DNA of 64,000 nucleotides from Maribacter aestuarii (GTDB lineage: Bacteria > Bacteroidota > Bacteroidia > Flavobacteriales > Flavobacteriaceae): contig NZ_CP107031.2 of assembly GCF_027474845.2 (NCBI RefSeq), positions 3,239,001 to 3,303,000 of the forward strand. The letters are read 5' to 3'. Below the pieces are notes generated by a model. That model saw only the letters and a list, made by a program, of their open reading frames with translations. It did no database searches and was not told where the DNA came from. Every line of letters begins with the position of its first letter. Position 1 is the first letter of the stretch. Shown here in pieces: positions 1 through 10,187 of the stretch. The translations under genes were made by a program, and so were the position numbers.

Positions 1-572
1 ATGTCTGGGGTGATTTGCCCGCAGGCGACCATATCGTTTACATCTACCATGAAAATGGATGTAGTAATTTTGTTGAATTTTCGGTAGACAGTTATGATCC
101 TTTAACACTGAACGCCATGAAAACTGGTCCAAACGAGCTAGTGGCTTCCGCAGAAGGTGGTTATGGAGGATATGAATATTTCTTCAACGGTGAGTCCTAT
201 GGGGAGGAGACTACCTATACTACCAATGAAAGTGGAATGGTCAACATCCGAGTGGTCGATGCTAATGGTTGTGTGGCTGAGGTTGCTATTCCCTTTGAGT
301 TTACGGGAATGCTGGAGATTCCAAATTTCTTTACTCCGGACGGGGATAACCAAAACGACTTCTGGGCACCAAGAAATAGGGAATTCTTTCCGGATATAGA
401 AGTTAAGATTTACGATCGTTACGGAAGGGTCGTAGCCATACTCGATGAAGTATCTGGCTGGGACGGTAAATACGAGGGTAATGAAGTTCCTACGGGTGAT
501 TATTGGTATGTAGTAAATGCTAATGACAAGAGTAAACAGCGTTATGTAGGTCACTTCACCTTGTACAGATAG
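1..572 (+). CDS. T9SS type B sorting-domain surface protein, C-terminal part
   Basis: The reading frame is already open at base 3, so this is the 3' end of a longer gene. The last ~85 residues form a gliding-motility-associated / type B T9SS C-terminal domain. It opens with the hallmark PNFFTPDGDNQNDFW, continues with an IYDRYGR strand and a GWDGKYEGNEVPTGDYWY turn, and ends in a FTLYR terminus. By family knowledge, such proteins cross the outer membrane through the type IX system and stay at the surface or are released. The preceding ~100 residues look like an Ig-like or SprB-type repeat (ANGCVAEVAIPFEF). The cargo function lies outside the window. A strong terminator follows at once. Confidence 0.9.
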   Translation, partial: VWGDLPAGDHIVYIYHENGCSNFVEFSVDSYDPLTLNAMKTGPNELVASAEGGYGGYEYFFNGESYGEETTYTTNESGMVNIRVVDANGCVAEVAIPFEFTGMLEIPNFFTPDGDNQNDFWAPRNREFFPDIEVKIYDRYGRVVAILDEVSGWDGKYEGNEVPTGDYWYVVNANDKSKQRYVGHFTLYR

Positions 573-594
573 GTTTTACAACAGATATTTTATT

Positions 595-627
595 AAAAGG
601 GAGACTTGAAAGAGTCTCCCTTTTTTT
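595..627 (+). terminator. Rho-independent terminator after the T9SS gene
   Basis: An 8-bp perfect stem (GGGAGACT / AGTCTCCC) with a 6-nt loop is followed by seven T and preceded by four A, so it could also work on the other strand. It sits 23 bp after the stop codon and separates the T9SS gene from the downstream hydrolase block. Confidence 0.85.
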
Positions 628-705
628 GCATTCAATTTGGCTAGAATCATTATTACATTTACAGCGAAATTTTAGTATTTTCAACTCGCCTTAAAAAGGA
701 GTAGC

Positions 706-1380
706 ATGAAAAAAATAGGCTTGTTTCTTTCCATTTTCCTTAATTTATTTTTAATCGGCTATATCTTTTTTAATTCTAATAGTGAAAAGAAGACTATAAC
801 AGAGATTAAGGAAGTTAATGGAGAAGTGATATATGATGAAAAGGGATTGGTCGTAGAACCAGTAAATATCGTAATGTTGGGCAATTCTATAACATTCGCA
901 GGAGATTGGCAGGACGAATTAAAGAGAAAGGATGTTTTTAATGGTGGAAAGCCCGGCTGGACTACACAACAGTTATCATGGGTCATTAAGAATTTTATCG
1001 TTCCCTACAAACCACGCGTTTGTTTCTTCAAAGGTGGCATAAACGACTATTCGCTGGGGATTGGTACTGATCGTATTTATGAAAATATGACTGTGATTAT
1101 GGATTCCATTAATGTCGTAGGAACTAAACCGGTATATACAACAACCCTATATCAGCGTGGGGTCGAGGAAAGAAATAGAGAAATTGACTTACTCAATGCA
1201 AGAATGCAAAAGTTTTGTTCGGAACGTGGATATGATTTTATGGATTTAAGACCTTTCCTCTGTAAAGAAGGCGATATCTTAGATGCCTATGTGCAAGATG
1301 ATAATACCCACTTAAAACCAGAAGCATACCCGAGATGGGCGGAAGCCATGAAGCCTATCCTTAAAAAATATGGATTATGA
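706..1380 (+). CDS. SGNH/GDSL-family hydrolase, membrane-anchored or secreted
   Basis: A 224-residue protein with an N-terminal hydrophobic segment (residues 4-22), probably a signal anchor or signal peptide. SGNH blocks are readable: block I LGNSITFAG (nucleophile Ser), block III KGGINDYS (Gly/Asn oxyanion residues) and block V DNTHLKPEAY (Asp-His). The family deacylates sugars or lipids; an acetyl or other acyl ester on a polysaccharide would fit the context. An unusually clear AAGGAG lies 5 nt before the ATG, notable in a genome where such sites are scarce. The stop codon overlaps the start of the next gene by 4 bp (ATGA), which implies translational coupling. Substrate unknown. Confidence 0.88.
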   Translation: MKKIGLFLSIFLNLFLIGYIFFNSNSEKKTITEIKEVNGEVIYDEKGLVVEPVNIVMLGNSITFAGDWQDELKRKDVFNGGKPGWTTQQLSWVIKNFIVPYKPRVCFFKGGINDYSLGIGTDRIYENMTVIMDSINVVGTKPVYTTTLYQRGVEERNREIDLLNARMQKFCSERGYDFMDLRPFLCKEGDILDAYVQDDNTHLKPEAYPRWAEAMKPILKKYGL

Positions 1381-4300
1381 AAAACCTGATTTACAATGGT
1401 AAAGTCATTTTGAAAAAGATTCTCTTCGCAGTTCTTATGTTAAGTTTAAACGCATATGCTCAGGATGATACTTTTGGAACTTGGAAGTACATAGAAATTG
1501 ATAGTACCAAACAGATGTGGGGTGATTGGGATCAACCGGACTGGCTTCGTTATTTTGGCTTGGATTCTGGCGATGTAAATAATGATGGTAATATGGATAT
1601 AATATCAGGGCGCTATATCTATCATAATCCGGGCGGAACCATGGAGGGAGTTTGGAAACGTACCGTTCTAGATGATAATGTAGACGGAATTCTCTATATG
1701 GACGTGGACAAGGACCCCTACGCGGATATTATCGCAATGGCTTTGCCAAATTTATACTGGTATGAGGCTACTAACTTAGAAGGGACCATTTATCAGCGTA
1801 AGAAAATAGGGGAAGTTCCTGCTACGTCCCATGTTAATAGTCAAGGGTTTGAAAAAGCCCAAATTATTGCCGGCGGCCTATCAGAATTCGTTATTGCTGG
1901 AAATGGGGATATCTATGCGGTAGAAATTCCAGTGGAAAATCCTGTAGAAACTGACTGGAAAATAAAGATGATCTGTCAGAATACCTCGGACGAAGGTATT
2001 GGTGTGGGTGACATAGATGGAGATGGGGATTTGGATATAGCAGCTGGTAGAAGACCTGAAGGAGCGGAGGAACCTAAAATTTTAGTTTGGTACGAAAATC
2101 CAGGGCATATAAATACACTGTGGAATCCTAACGTGGTTGGTGAAAGTATTCATCCCATAGATCGAGTTGAGGTATTGGATTTGAATAATGATGGTAAAAC
2201 GGATATAGTGGTTACTGAGGAGCGGTATCCAGGTTTGGAACCCGACGCTAATTTTTGGTGGTTCTCCCAAAATGATTTGAATTCATGGGAAAGAAATAAA
2301 ATTGTAACGCAATATTCCATCAATAATTTGGACATAACGGATATTGATAATGATGGCGACATTGATTTATTAACAGCCGAACACAAGGGAAAGGCGCTAG
2401 AACTCCAGCTTTGGAAAAATGATGGAAAAGGGAATTTTTCCAAAAATATTTTAGACACGGGAAAGGAAAATCATTTGGGTACACAGTGGGTCGATTTGGA
2501 TGCGGATGGTGATTTGGACATAATAGGGGCAGGCTGGGACCAGCATAAATACATGCATGTGTGGCGCAATGATGCTGTAATATCGCTAAAGTCTGGAATG
2601 ATATTTAAAGAACATCCGTGGACTCCGGATACAGTGAGCGATAGTGGCAAATTCTTGAGGGTAGGAGGTAAACTGGATTACAAAATAAATGAAGACCATT
2701 TTCCCAAAAGTGGGCATGACCAAGGTTTTATATCATTTGATCAAAAAATTGACTTGTCCAACGCCGTATCAGCTGAAGTATTGGTGGAAAGGGTTCAATC
2801 CCATGAGGACACAAAAAATTTAAAAATTCAATTCAACAAAGGCAAGCCCATTTATGTACCGGAACCTTCTTTAATTACCCCATCTGCTACGGATTACATG
2901 TTTCATAGCACCATTAAAGTACCAGTTCCTCTGAAAGATTTGATAAACGGGTACAATGCTTTCAAGCTCACCGTAGATAAAGAACAGTCATGGGATTGGC
3001 CTCAAAACCTTATATATGGTATTGTCCTACGAGTTTATTACAAAGATATGGTCGTTCCAGAATTAACACTAAACGGGGTAAGTCCAGAAGGTAAACTAGG
3101 AAATGAAGTACAATTATCGCTTAGTGGTGCAGACCAAGGTAATGTAGCACAGGTGGATTATATCGGTTTATATGAGGATGTAAATACCCAAGGGGACGGT
3201 AAATACCTTCAGTGGCAGTTTCGTTACCATCGTGGAGAAATTACAAATCACATTGGTACTTCCACTACAGCGCCTTTTATGGTTACCTGGGATACGAGTT
3301 GCATTCCCGACCAGTCAAATCCAATAAGACTAGCAGCGGTCGTAACAGATAATCGAGGTTTTAAGCATGTACTTTCCAAAGTCGATAATTTATCACTTGA
3401 TAGGGATTTTAAAATTAGTTTGGCCAAACCTTTTGGTACCGAACCTTTTTGGACAACTCGTAACGGAGAACATAATCAATATTGGGTCATTGAGGACGAG
3501 ATAAACAACATTCAAGAGGCGAGGGCGTATTGGAACAGTTGGAGTCCCTGTTATTCAGAGGGCTTTAGAATCAATAACATAAAATATGAGCCTGTCTCGG
3601 GTACACCTTGTTACGACTCCCATTGGCACGATGAGAGATTAGAAGATTTTTCCTCTTTAAATACGGGTAAAGTGAAGTTGACAACATTGAAAACCCCATT
3701 ACATGATGGTCAGATGGTACACGGTATGGATGTGCAATGGCCGGGTATTATGCTTAAAATAAAGAGCGACAGTAAACCTGAAAAGGCAATCTTAATCACA
3801 GAAGGGAGTTATGAAAACAGATCTCATTTTATAATTAGACAAGGAAAAATTACATATTATTATGATAAGGCAGGTGGGGGTTTTTCCAGAATAATTGACA
3901 GATTTGGTAATGATTGGGTGAGTTATAAGTCGGAGCCTTGGGACCAATATCCGGCTTCGGCTGCATCTGCTTACAGGGGTCTACCAAATTTGGTATTCAA
4001 ATCCGATACTGACGGCGGTGCCGGACATCCCGGTCATGACAGGTGCACCTCTAAAATAGTCGATGAGAATAAAATAAGAACAACATCACTGAGTGGGTCA
4101 TGGGAATGGGAATGGACTTTTTTTAATGATTATGTCCAATTGGATGTTTTAAAAAGCGAAAAAGGAACTCCTTATTGGTTTCTTTATGAAGGAACTCCTG
4201 GCGGTAGCTATGACCCCGCAAGAACGTACTTCGGCACAAATAAAACAAAACCATCAACCGAGATTCCTGATTTTTATAAAGGTACGATTGATTGGGATGA

Positions 4301-4589
4301 GCTTGAATGGGCATATTTTGGTAAGGAGAATGTTAAAACTACCTTTTTTGTCGCTCATGTTGATAAAGATGACCATTTGGATTTGATGTCTTATCTTGGA
4401 AACTCTGAAGACGGTGCCCTAAGTGGGGATGGAATGACAGTCTTTGGTTTTGGTCGCAATGAAAAGACAGAGCCCTTGCTCATGGGGAACAACACTTTTT
4501 TAATTGGAATGGTCGATTACAATGTAAACGAACAAGATAAACACACAGAATTGTCCAGACACATTCAAGAACTAATAGCTAGCAAATAA
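1377..4589 (+). CDS. Large secreted FG-GAP/VCBS repeat protein with an unidentified C-terminal module
   Basis: 1070 residues with a signal peptide ending near NAYAQDD (residue ~29). The first ~400 residues carry FG-GAP/VCBS beta-propeller repeats with Ca-binding loops such as DVNNDGNMDI, DIDGDGDLDI, DLNNDGKTDI, DIDNDGDIDL and DLDADGDLDI. The middle (~400-680) looks beta-rich and may hold carbohydrate-binding or Ig-like folds. The last ~390 residues form a separate Trp/Tyr/Gly-rich module (GGGFSRIIDRFGNDWVSYK, LYEGTPGG) that I cannot assign; it may occur in other secreted marine bacterial proteins, an impression from memory only. There is no T9SS tail and no lipobox. The gene overlaps the SGNH hydrolase and is followed 2 bp later by another FG-GAP gene. 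A role in binding or processing a glycan is inferred from context. Confidence 0.8.
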   Translation: MKNLIYNGKVILKKILFAVLMLSLNAYAQDDTFGTWKYIEIDSTKQMWGDWDQPDWLRYFGLDSGDVNNDGNMDIISGRYIYHNPGGTMEGVWKRTVLDDNVDGILYMDVDKDPYADIIAMALPNLYWYEATNLEGTIYQRKKIGEVPATSHVNSQGFEKAQIIAGGLSEFVIAGNGDIYAVEIPVENPVETDWKIKMICQNTSDEGIGVGDIDGDGDLDIAAGRRPEGAEEPKILVWYENPGHINTLWNPNVVGESIHPIDRVEVLDLNNDGKTDIVVTEERYPGLEPDANFWWFSQNDLNSWERNKIVTQYSINNLDITDIDNDGDIDLLTAEHKGKALELQLWKNDGKGNFSKNILDTGKENHLGTQWVDLDADGDLDIIGAGWDQHKYMHVWRNDAVISLKSGMIFKEHPWTPDTVSDSGKFLRVGGKLDYKINEDHFPKSGHDQGFISFDQKIDLSNAVSAEVLVERVQSHEDTKNLKIQFNKGKPIYVPEPSLITPSATDYMFHSTIKVPVPLKDLINGYNAFKLTVDKEQSWDWPQNLIYGIVLRVYYKDMVVPELTLNGVSPEGKLGNEVQLSLSGADQGNVAQVDYIGLYEDVNTQGDGKYLQWQFRYHRGEITNHIGTSTTAPFMVTWDTSCIPDQSNPIRLAAVVTDNRGFKHVLSKVDNLSLDRDFKISLAKPFGTEPFWTTRNGEHNQYWVIEDEINNIQEARAYWNSWSPCYSEGFRINNIKYEPVSGTPCYDSHWHDERLEDFSSLNTGKVKLTTLKTPLHDGQMVHGMDVQWPGIMLKIKSDSKPEKAILITEGSYENRSHFIIRQGKITYYYDKAGGGFSRIIDRFGNDWVSYKSEPWDQYPASAASAYRGLPNLVFKSDTDGGAGHPGHDRCTSKIVDENKIRTTSLSGSWEWEWTFFNDYVQLDVLKSEKGTPYWFLYEGTPGGSYDPARTYFGTNKTKPSTEIPDFYKGTIDWDELEWAYFGKENVKTTFFVAHVDKDDHLDLMSYLGNSEDGALSGDGMTVFGFGRNEKTEPLLMGNNTFLIGMVDYNVNEQDKHTELSRHIQELIASK

Positions 4590-4591
4590 TT

Positions 4592-5842
4592 ATGATTATG
4601 ACAATAAAACAAAAACAACCGATAATTCTCGCAATATGTATACTCGGTGGGTTTATTTATTCTTGCAAAGAGGATAAAAAGAAAGTATTAAATGAAAGCG
4701 ACGAGACGATAAGTAAAGAATTAGCTTTTGCCCAGCGTAAGATTGTGGATAGCGCAAAATTTTGGTGGGCACATACCCCAAAAGATGTAACAGGTGATGG
4801 CATCGCAGATGTCCTATTCATTAATAATAACGCCTCAGGGGGCTATTTGGGCTTCTACAAGGGGCAAAAGGAAGACGGATTATGGGAGCTAAATATAATT
4901 TCGGAAACACCCACCACCGGCGGACTTTTTGCATCCGGAGACTTAGAGGCAAAAGATATAGATTCTGATGGCGACATTGACGTAATTGCCGTACGGCACC
5001 CTGGGGAATGGACAGATGCGGGTGCCAGTGCAGAACTATTTTGGTATGAAAATAATACCGGGGAATGGATTTCGCATTCCATAGGAGTTGTTCCTGACGC
5101 CGTTAAAGATGTGAGTTTTGCGGATTTTGATAATGATGGTAAGATGGATTTGTCAATTCTAACATTTGATGAACATACCTTAAGTATTTTTAAACAAAAT
5201 GCTGCAGATAATTGGGAACGCGTGCAGTTTATTCAGAACGATTTTTTGCATGAAGGAATGGACGTAGGTGATATTAACAATGATGGGTATCCGGATATTG
5301 TGGCGACAGGAATGGTTTACTATAATCCTGGGGCTACACTTACTAACGATTGGCCAACAGAAAATCTAGACGAGATGTGGAACAATCAAGAAGGAGATTG
5401 GTCCAGAAATGGAACTAAAACCTTTATGCGAGATGTTGATGGCGATGGTAAGACAGAAATTTATATGGCACACTCTGAGCGTGCGGGATATCCTCTTATT
5501 GCCTATAAAAAAGTAGGTTCTAAATGGGAAAGTAGAGTCATTAAAGATAGTATTCCAGCATGTCACACGTTGCAGGTCTATGATTTCGATTTGGATGGCG
5601 ACTTTGACGTTTTGGCAGGTATCAACTATGGAAGGGCGGTTAACTTGGATAAAACCAATTTTGACGTTTCGATATTTTTGAACCAAGGCGATTATATGAA
5701 TTATGAAGAGATGGTCATTGAAAAGGACGGAATTTATAATGGACAGGCTTTGGACTATGACAATGACGGGGATATTGATATTTTCAGATATCCAAATCAC
5801 GAGTCTAAAGATTTCTATATTTTGGAGAATAAACTAAATTAG
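4592..5842 (+). CDS. FG-GAP/VCBS repeat lipoprotein
   Basis: 416 residues. The N-terminus carries a lipoprotein signal with lipobox GFIYSC (Cys at ~25), so the protein is probably tethered to the outer membrane. Nearly the whole mature part consists of FG-GAP-like repeats with acidic loops (DIDSDGDIDV, DFDNDGKMDL, DINNDGYPDI, DVDGDGKTEI, DFDLDGDFDV, DYDNDGDIDI), enough for a seven-bladed propeller. Start at 4592 or 4598; both leave the lipobox intact. It lies 2 bp after the previous gene and 5 bp before the esterase, so an operon is likely. Molecular role unknown; ligand binding at the cell surface is the usual inference. Confidence 0.85.
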   Translation: MIMTIKQKQPIILAICILGGFIYSCKEDKKKVLNESDETISKELAFAQRKIVDSAKFWWAHTPKDVTGDGIADVLFINNNASGGYLGFYKGQKEDGLWELNIISETPTTGGLFASGDLEAKDIDSDGDIDVIAVRHPGEWTDAGASAELFWYENNTGEWISHSIGVVPDAVKDVSFADFDNDGKMDLSILTFDEHTLSIFKQNAADNWERVQFIQNDFLHEGMDVGDINNDGYPDIVATGMVYYNPGATLTNDWPTENLDEMWNNQEGDWSRNGTKTFMRDVDGDGKTEIYMAHSERAGYPLIAYKKVGSKWESRVIKDSIPACHTLQVYDFDLDGDFDVLAGINYGRAVNLDKTNFDVSIFLNQGDYMNYEEMVIEKDGIYNGQALDYDNDGDIDIFRYPNHESKDFYILENKLN

Positions 5843-5847
5843 GATTA

Positions 5848-6570
5848 TTGAGAGTATATATTTATTACTTGTTTGTATTGTGTATTTGTCAGAGTTGTGC
5901 ATCCCAATCAAAGCCGGCTTTGGTAGATGCAGCTTTGGAAACTACTGTCAAGGAAAAACTAAATTATTACCTCTATTATCCCGAAGATTATGAAGAAGAA
6001 CCGGAAAAGAATTTTCCTATTCTTCTTTTCTTACATGGGGGAGGGGAAGCTGGGGACAGTTTGGTCGCAATAAAACGAAATGGTCCGCCCAAACTGATTG
6101 TGGATGGAAAGAAATTTCCCTTTCTTATTTTGGCTCCTCAGAACCCCTATCAAAAAAAGTGGTGGAATACACGAGCACTAAAACAATTATTGGATACCAT
6201 TGTCGCCAATAATAGAGTGGATAAAAATAGAATTTACCTTACGGGATTAAGTAGGGGAGGAGGAGCGGCATGGGAGATGGCGGTCCAATATCCAGAAACG
6301 TTCGCCGCTCTTGCCGTTGTTTGCGGTATGACCCCGGTGCCTTACGCATCTTGGCTAAATAAGAAGATGCCCATATGGGTTTTTCATGGTGAGGACGACG
6401 AATCGATTCCAATTTCAGAATCTGAAACAATGGTAGCCAAGTTAAAGGAAATGGGATATCCCGTAAAATTTACCAAGTACCCTGGAGTAGGCCACAATTC
6501 CTGGATTCAAGCTTATAGAACGGATGAACTTTATGATTGGTTCATGGAACAAAGTTTAATCAAGAATTAA
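5848..6570 (+). CDS. Alpha/beta-hydrolase lipoprotein (esterase / prolyl-oligopeptidase-like)
   Basis: 240 residues from a TTG start. A short hydrophobic leader ends in LCICQSC, a likely lipobox. The alpha/beta-hydrolase core shows the oxyanion-hole motif LFLHGGGEAGDS, the nucleophile elbow GLSRGGGAA (Ser), the acid region VFHGEDDESIP (Asp) and the catalytic His in GVGHNSW. This pattern matches small secreted esterases related to PHB-depolymerase or feruloyl-esterase-like enzymes. With the SGNH hydrolase it gives this block two candidate deacylases, which would suit an esterified polysaccharide. It is the last gene of the + strand run and ends 3 bp from the convergent FG-GAP/ASPIC gene. Confidence 0.85.
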   Translation: MRVYIYYLFVLCICQSCASQSKPALVDAALETTVKEKLNYYLYYPEDYEEEPEKNFPILLFLHGGGEAGDSLVAIKRNGPPKLIVDGKKFPFLILAPQNPYQKKWWNTRALKQLLDTIVANNRVDKNRIYLTGLSRGGGAAWEMAVQYPETFAALAVVCGMTPVPYASWLNKKMPIWVFHGEDDESIPISESETMVAKLKEMGYPVKFTKYPGVGHNSWIQAYRTDELYDWFMEQSLIKN

Positions 6571-6573
6571 AAC

Positions 6574-9500
6574 TCATGGCTTGAACTGCCTTGTTTCCTT
6601 ACCTAAATTATCGTAAAATGTAATTTTAGTAATATTAGGTGTCAATTGTATATTTCTTCCAGATTGTGATTGAAAACTATCACCCCAATATCGCTCTACA
6701 AGTCTTTTTGAGCCACTTTTGAGTTCTAAAATAGCTTTTACTTCCGTAAAACCGAATTCTTCATGGCTAATGGGTAATTTCCTTTGATATTCGAAAACCC
6801 TAAGAGAATCATTGTTCTGTGAAGCGATGACTAGTTCCTGATTTGGTGAAATTCTTGTAGAAACTATTGCCTTTGCATCTCCCGGAACAAAAAAATGTGA
6901 CATTTCTAAAGGAACGTTCTTTATTTTTCCATTACCCTCGTTCACCATGGTAAGTCCAACGAGTGCGTCTGCCATACCCTGTTGTACTTCCATACCAAAA
7001 TCATTGCCAACCATTAAAAAGTCAATGAACTCATCACCATTTAATTCTTTTGGTAATATCCCATAAACTGGTCCGTACTGTGCCTCAATGGGTAAAGCAT
7101 GAAGTTTAAACTTTCCGTTACCCAGATTTTCCACCCACGAAGTTTCCATATAGTTAAAGGACAGTACAGTGGCATCCTCTAAAAGCCCATCGGAGAACAT
7201 TTCAGGAAGGGTGGAGGCTCCGAATTCTCCAAAGGAATTGAATTTTTTCCGAATACCCACGTATTGTTTGGTAACATCTTGCCAGGGATGGTATAAGTAT
7301 TCTTTCTTTACTCCAACACTATCCCTTAAATAATAGGAAATTAAAGGGTCAATTGTACCATTTTGGTCCAAATCCTTCGCATATAGCCTTATGGGCTGAT
7401 CTGCCGTACCCTGAAAATTGATGTTCCTTCCAAAATTACCTGCTACATAGTCCATATCCCCATCATTGTCTAAATCGGCGGAAGCTAAGCTGTTCCACCA
7501 GCCATGTTGATCTTGAAGATCGGACGTATTGGTAATTTCCTCCAACTTTCCATTTACATTTTGAAATAAACGCAGTGGCATCCACTCGCCTGCAAGAATA
7601 AGATCCGGCCAAAAATCTCCATTAAAATCGGTCCATAAGGCATCGCTAATCATTCCCGGAAATTCGAGTTCTTTATTTACTTCGGAGGTCACATCAACAA
7701 ACTTGATGTTATTACCTTCGGACCGATTTTCAAAAATATAGGATCGGTCTGCCTTTGGGTAGGAAAAGGGCAAAACCCTGCTACCTACGAACAAGTCCAA
7801 ATCGCCATCCCTATCATAATCCGCTGCTTTTACGGCAGAAGAATTGGACATCAAATCCGGAATAGCACTGGAGAAATCGGTGAAATTACCCTCTCCGTCA
7901 TTGATCATTAGAACATCTTTGTAATAGGCATTGCCAGAGGGGTATTGGCCACAACCTCTTGCAATATAAAGATCTAAATCTCCATCATTATCCGCATCAA
8001 AAAGAAGAGTTCCAGCATCCTCTTCCAGTTTATCTTTTTTGTAGCTAACATTTTTTTGCTGAAAGGTGCCGTCTTTTTTTTGAATAAACCAAGTTTCGTC
8101 TTGACCTCTGCTTCCTGCAATAAAAAAATCTTCTAGATTGTCATTGTTTATATCTCCTACAGCCATAGCTGGTCCATATTGCGAAAATTTGTGCGGTAAG
8201 GTTCGTTGAAAATTAAAATCTATGAAATCTTCGTCCTTGCTTAAGTAATCTAGGCCATGCTTTTTAGAGGCCTCTGCAAATAATGGTGTTTGAGTATTTC
8301 TATTTGATTTTGTGCTATTCGGTTGGTAGTTTACCTCTAAAAGTTGATTACTGGCTAAATTTTCTAATTTCTGAATTTTCCCATCCGGCCATTCAATCAG
8401 GAGACTGTCCACTTGCTTGGTGTTTCCTAGGCCTAGATGGATAGTTTTTTCAGGTTGTGACAAATAGCCCCTACCAGAAAGTACGGATTGCTTTTGCTGT
8501 TTGCCGTCATAATAGGCTTTAACAACCGAGCCTATAGCTGCAGGATTTAATTCCGGACCAACGAGTGCTACCCTAAGATAGTTATCCTTTTGGCCACGGG
8601 AAGATAGATGGTTTTCCAAAAGCGTTGCTTCATCATTAATATTATTGATAACCAAATCCAAATCTCCATCTTTATCTAAATCTCCATATGCCGCGCCATT
8701 GGAAAATGTTCCGAAATTAAGCCCCCACTCATTGGTCACATCTTTGAAACCTTCCCCTTGTAAATTTTTAAAAATGAAATTAGGGATTTTGATTTCCGGA
8801 ATGGCCGAGATTAATTTCTCTTTACTAACGAGTCTACTCGCGGTCATTCTGAAGTCACCAAAGTCCCTGTCCGTAACATCCTTGGGAAAGCCATTGGTGA
8901 TTAATAGATCTTTCCAACCATCATTATCATAATCGGCAAATAAGGGCGCCCAGCTCCAATCGGTTTCTTGCACACCGGAGAACATGCCAATATCTCCAAA
9001 AATAGGTAAATCGGTATCTGGGTTTGTTCCTAGGTTTTGCTGTAATGTATTTCGTGTATACTGGTATTCGTATAGGTATTTTCTTGTAAAAATTTCTTTT
9101 TGATAGCTGCTAGGCCCTTGAAAGAGTTTTTTTCTCTTGTTGTAATAAGGCTGCATTTCTGTGGTAAAAATATCCATTTTACCATCGTTGTTCACATCCG
9201 TAATATCGCTACCCATGGATGAAAGACTAAAGTGCTTGAAAATTTCACCAGCTCTGTTGGTAAATGTACCGTCGTGATTGTTGATGTATACCAAATCGTT
9301 GCTCAGGAAATCATTGGCTACGTAGATGTCCGGCCAACTGTCTTCGTTAAAATCATAGATTAATGTGCTGTGACTGTAACCATGGTATCGAATTCCCGCC
9401 TTTTCAGATACTTCAATAAACTTTCTTTGTTTCAGACTATCCACATATACATTTTCATATAGTACATCTCTACTCAATGAAGTGCCATCATCGGTAAGCG

Positions 9501-10131
9501 GACTAAATTGATTTGGATTAATACCCTCAATACGGTTTACTCCTATAAAAACATCAAGGTCACCATCCATATCATAATCGAAGAACTGGGCATGCGAAGA
9601 ATATGAGCTGTCATCAAGACCGTAGGTAGCTGCCTTTTCAATGAAGCTGGGGACACCGTTCTCATCGTAACCTTCATTTATGTAGAGTAAGTTCTTTCTT
9701 TGGGTACTATCTTTTCTAAACGTGTTACATACATAAATGTCCTGCTTTCCATCTAGATTAATATCTATTATGGTTACCCCGGAGGACCATTGCAAGCTAT
9801 CGTTCTTTTGTATTTTCGCTGTTTTTGAGATGTCCTGAAACCGGAGCCCGCCTTTGTTCAAATAAAGTCTGTTTTGAACTTGATTACCTGAGAGAAATAC
9901 ATCGTCCAAACCATCACCGTTGACATCGCCTAAAGCCACACCAGCTCCGTTGTAAACAAATTCGTTATCCAGAATATTAATGGAATCGTTCTCCGTAAGT
10001 TTATTGTTAAAATCTAATCCAGACGCTGTGGAAGGTACTATCGTAAATAACGTTTTAGGAACTTCATCCTCACAACCAATAATAAAGGTCGCTAGGGATA
10101 AAATGAGGCATTTAAAAATCCGATTATTCAT
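6574..10131 (-). CDS. FG-GAP/VCBS + ASPIC/UnbV lipoprotein (CRTAC1-like)
   Basis: 1185 residues from the chosen ATG at 10131. A start 57 bp further upstream is open but would place ~19 residues before the lipoprotein signal; the ATG gives MNNRIFK... with lipobox FIIGC. Two sets of FG-GAP repeats (residues ~50-560 and ~650-1150, e.g. DVNGDGLDDV, DYDMDGDLDV, DYDNDGWKDL, DLDNDGDMDY) flank an ASPIC/UnbV domain (~560-630, with GRGYLSQPEKTIHLGLG and IEWPDGK). Proteins of this architecture are common beside SusC/SusD pairs in marine Bacteroidota, where they are thought to be accessory surface proteins; their biochemical role is not established. It lies downstream of SusD on the same strand, but a terminator in between can uncouple it. 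Confidence 0.88.
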   Translation of the reverse strand: MNNRIFKCLILSLATFIIGCEDEVPKTLFTIVPSTASGLDFNNKLTENDSINILDNEFVYNGAGVALGDVNGDGLDDVFLSGNQVQNRLYLNKGGLRFQDISKTAKIQKNDSLQWSSGVTIIDINLDGKQDIYVCNTFRKDSTQRKNLLYINEGYDENGVPSFIEKAATYGLDDSSYSSHAQFFDYDMDGDLDVFIGVNRIEGINPNQFSPLTDDGTSLSRDVLYENVYVDSLKQRKFIEVSEKAGIRYHGYSHSTLIYDFNEDSWPDIYVANDFLSNDLVYINNHDGTFTNRAGEIFKHFSLSSMGSDITDVNNDGKMDIFTTEMQPYYNKRKKLFQGPSSYQKEIFTRKYLYEYQYTRNTLQQNLGTNPDTDLPIFGDIGMFSGVQETDWSWAPLFADYDNDGWKDLLITNGFPKDVTDRDFGDFRMTASRLVSKEKLISAIPEIKIPNFIFKNLQGEGFKDVTNEWGLNFGTFSNGAAYGDLDKDGDLDLVINNINDEATLLENHLSSRGQKDNYLRVALVGPELNPAAIGSVVKAYYDGKQQKQSVLSGRGYLSQPEKTIHLGLGNTKQVDSLLIEWPDGKIQKLENLASNQLLEVNYQPNSTKSNRNTQTPLFAEASKKHGLDYLSKDEDFIDFNFQRTLPHKFSQYGPAMAVGDINNDNLEDFFIAGSRGQDETWFIQKKDGTFQQKNVSYKKDKLEEDAGTLLFDADNDGDLDLYIARGCGQYPSGNAYYKDVLMINDGEGNFTDFSSAIPDLMSNSSAVKAADYDRDGDLDLFVGSRVLPFSYPKADRSYIFENRSEGNNIKFVDVTSEVNKELEFPGMISDALWTDFNGDFWPDLILAGEWMPLRLFQNVNGKLEEITNTSDLQDQHGWWNSLASADLDNDGDMDYVAGNFGRNINFQGTADQPIRLYAKDLDQNGTIDPLISYYLRDSVGVKKEYLYHPWQDVTKQYVGIRKKFNSFGEFGASTLPEMFSDGLLEDATVLSFNYMETSWVENLGNGKFKLHALPIEAQYGPVYGILPKELNGDEFIDFLMVGNDFGMEVQQGMADALVGLTMVNEGNGKIKNVPLEMSHFFVPGDAKAIVSTRISPNQELVIASQNNDSLRVFEYQRKLPISHEEFGFTEVKAILELKSGSKRLVERYWGDSFQSQSGRNIQLTPNITKITFYDNLGKETRQFKP

Positions 10132-10187
10132 TTTGGAATAGGTATAGATGTTACTTACAAAGATGCACGAACCTGTAAAAAGAAACA

